Source: Cervus elaphus
Taxonomy: Eukaryota; Chordata; Mammalia; Artiodactyla; Cervidae
Length of the DNA: 64,000 nucleotides
Direction: 5' to 3'
Assembly (NCBI RefSeq): GCF_910594005.1
Contig: NC_057847.1
Location: 22,852,001-22,916,000, forward strand
In this document: positions 61,936-64,000 of the stretch, piece by piece
Numbering within the stretch: the first letter of the stretch is position 1
Layout of the letters: each line of letters begins with the position of its first letter
Program-made: the position numbers and the translations under genes
Notes under the pieces: model-generated
What the model was told of the DNA's origin: nothing
Seen by the model: the letters and a program-made list of their open reading frames with translations, nothing else
The model's database searches: none

Positions 61936-64000
61936 TGGGATGGGGGGGAAAGATCCCAAACTTCAAAAGCTGCTTTTGAACTTGTTTCAACACTCAGTGT
62001 TCCCTTCACATCTTGTAAAAAAATACTTGTCATTTTAAAACAAAACAGAAAAATATCACACGGCACTAATATTCTGATTAAAAAACACAACTTTCCCCCC
62101 TTGAGAGGCTACTGTAGGAAATCTACTCTCTGAGAAAATGGTAAAAGCCATTAACCATCTACTGAGTAAAGCTGGAGATTCCACTGGACTGCCACTTATG
62201 AGGCAGCATCACATTAATCTCACACTAAATCTTCCTTTCTAGCTCCTCACAAGGCACTCAAGTACTGCAAGAGGGCAATTCCTCCCATGGACAGAGATCA
62301 GATGAGCGACCTTAATAGAATCCTTCTGCTGTCAGTATAAAGTTGCTTAATTCATTTCCTTCAGTAAGAATAGTGATAAAAAATATACACAGAGCCCACT
62401 TTGCTATTTGTGAACAATCATGTCCACTCCTTTCCAAAAGATACTCATCCAAAATACAGTTTCCCATTTCAAATGCAACTTGAGTCTGCAAACAGTGCAA
62501 AAATGGAAACAGTATGAAATGACAGTGAGGAATTACAAGCAACCAACTCATTATTCAATCAAGAATTTGGCACAATCGTAAACCATGTACCATCTATTTT
62601 AATGGATCTTAGTTCTCTTGCTATCAACCGAACTTCCCAATCACAAATTGAACAACGACTAATGCCAAAACCTGATAATTTTCTCACTTTTTCTGTGTGA
62701 AAATACTGTTACAAAGCAGGGCAGCATACAGTACTATTCTTGACACATGCAGTTTGCATACTCTATAAACTAATATAAAATGTGTGTAAACCATAATACA
62801 TTTATTCATTTCCAGGAAAGGCAGATAGATATTAATGTCCCTCTATATGTGCAGTATAACAAGAATAAAAATGCAGTTTCCCGAAATAGTGGAATATCTC
62901 CAAATCCCATTGACTACTCTTGGCCACTGTTTCATTCATAAGAGCAATATTTGAGAATGAAATACCTATCTAGGCTTTTCAATCAGTTTCAAGGAAGGGA
63001 AGCTTTCCAGTTACATAGTATTTTTGTCTCTAAAAATTGTCTATTACTAATTATACAGAACAAAATTATTAAAACTTTAGAGTGGAAAGAACATTTCAAT
63101 CAACCATCACCTTTATTTATATCAAGACAGATATATGCACATATACCCAATATAGTTTTCTGTAGTGAATTTAGATTATGGTCATATTGTGAATATCCAA
63201 GCAATTTTTTTTTTTTAAAAAAAGAGCAATTTTTATTGACTTACTCAATGATGAAGAAAAACCTCACCACATGCCTTTTATTAGCACAAGTGGCTCTTAT
63301 CTGTTACTTTCTATCAGGAGCATATTAAATTGTAACAAAAACTGCATCAAATTGCACCAACTATTTATGTTTAATTAACTTCCAATTTTAGTGAAATTAG
63401 AAATTCAGGATTTTGACAAATTTGTACACCATTTCTCATTAGTGAAACCTAAGACAGAATTACATTTGAGTATTTGTAATATGGAAAAGCAATAGAGCAC
63501 TCAAGCATAACATATGTCTACTTCTATCCCAAAGGTCATATGACAACACTTCTAGTCTATTAAATCTGTGTTCTGCAGGGTGGAGACATTGTGAGGGGTG
63601 GAGCTGGCCAACACAGGCGGAGTGCAACCTCATTAAAATCTTTTATTGAAAATACAAACAAACATGACTAGTTTCACAAATTCTATAATTATTTTTAAAA
63701 ATCTAATTTGGCATTCATAGTTATTTTACCAGAAAAAAATGGAGGCAACAGGCAACAATGGTCAGTTAAAAACGTATCACTGAAAATCTGAATGAGAGAG
63801 ACAATATATACTGTATCTTTAATAATAAAGCTCTTCTTGAAGGGGATATAGTCAAGCCTGAGTAAGATGAAAACAAAATATAAATAAAAGTGCTTAACAC
63901 AAAGAATAAACTACAGTACAAAGTAAAAATATTAGAATAAAAAAAAATCTCACTAAGGAAGATGTGAAGTTAATCAGAAAATATAATCTATTTATGGAAA

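Noticed and set aside
61601..62038. 145-codon + strand frame rich in Leu, Ser and Phe
   Set aside because: Antisense of L1 ORF2; membrane-like look is an artefact of A-rich L1 coding DNA read backwards.
62951..63328. 125-codon + strand frame
   Set aside because: No motif, no promoter or splice context, and includes the T-tract at 63205-63216.

Overview
This is ordinary mammalian chromosomal DNA from a ruminant, most likely a bovid. It carries BovB (RTE-type) LINE fragments, many tRNA-headed Bov-tA and Bov-A2 SINEs, a CHR-type SINE and an artiodactyl-type L1, on top of old MIR, L2, L3/CR1-like and hAT-like fossils. I cannot tell cattle, yak, buffalo, sheep and goat apart from this window.

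The window holds two tail-to-tail protein-coding genes. At the left, on the + strand (325-2316), is an intact intronless gene for a 663-residue TPR protein of the TTC30/IFT70 family, a subunit of intraflagellar transport complex B. It starts in a CpG-rich promoter with a textbook RFX X-box (285-298) and a ZNF143/SBS-like element (43-61). Its placement next to AGPS suggests the TTC30B copy. On the - strand, running in from the right edge, are the last nine coding exons of AGPS (alkylglycerone-phosphate synthase, the peroxisomal FAD enzyme that makes the ether bond of plasmalogens). They lie between 54297 and 15459, encode residues 412-658 in 658-residue numbering, and have GT-AG borders and compatible phases throughout. 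Catalytic Cys576, Tyr578 and His615-617 are present. The first eleven or so exons lie beyond the right edge.

Layout: 1-324 promoter; 325-2316 TTC30B; 2317-2450 short 3'UTR; 2.4-10 kb intergenic DNA with a BovB fragment, a SINE cluster, a (TA)26 tract and an L3/CR1-like fossil; about 10.0-15.46 kb probable AGPS 3'UTR, free of recognisable SINEs and LINEs; 15.46-54.3 kb AGPS exons and introns; 54.3-64 kb part of the next AGPS intron, with several SINEs and a truncated L1. The two genes share no pathway: one serves ciliary transport, the other peroxisomal ether-lipid synthesis.

I found no new gene system. The best second looks are small: the TTC30B promoter motifs, three or four insertion scars in which a poly(A)-like tract alone is flanked by a target-site duplication, a site hit twice by SINEs (51376-51860), and a very short, young-looking L1 insertion with a perfect 19-bp duplication (52797-52934).
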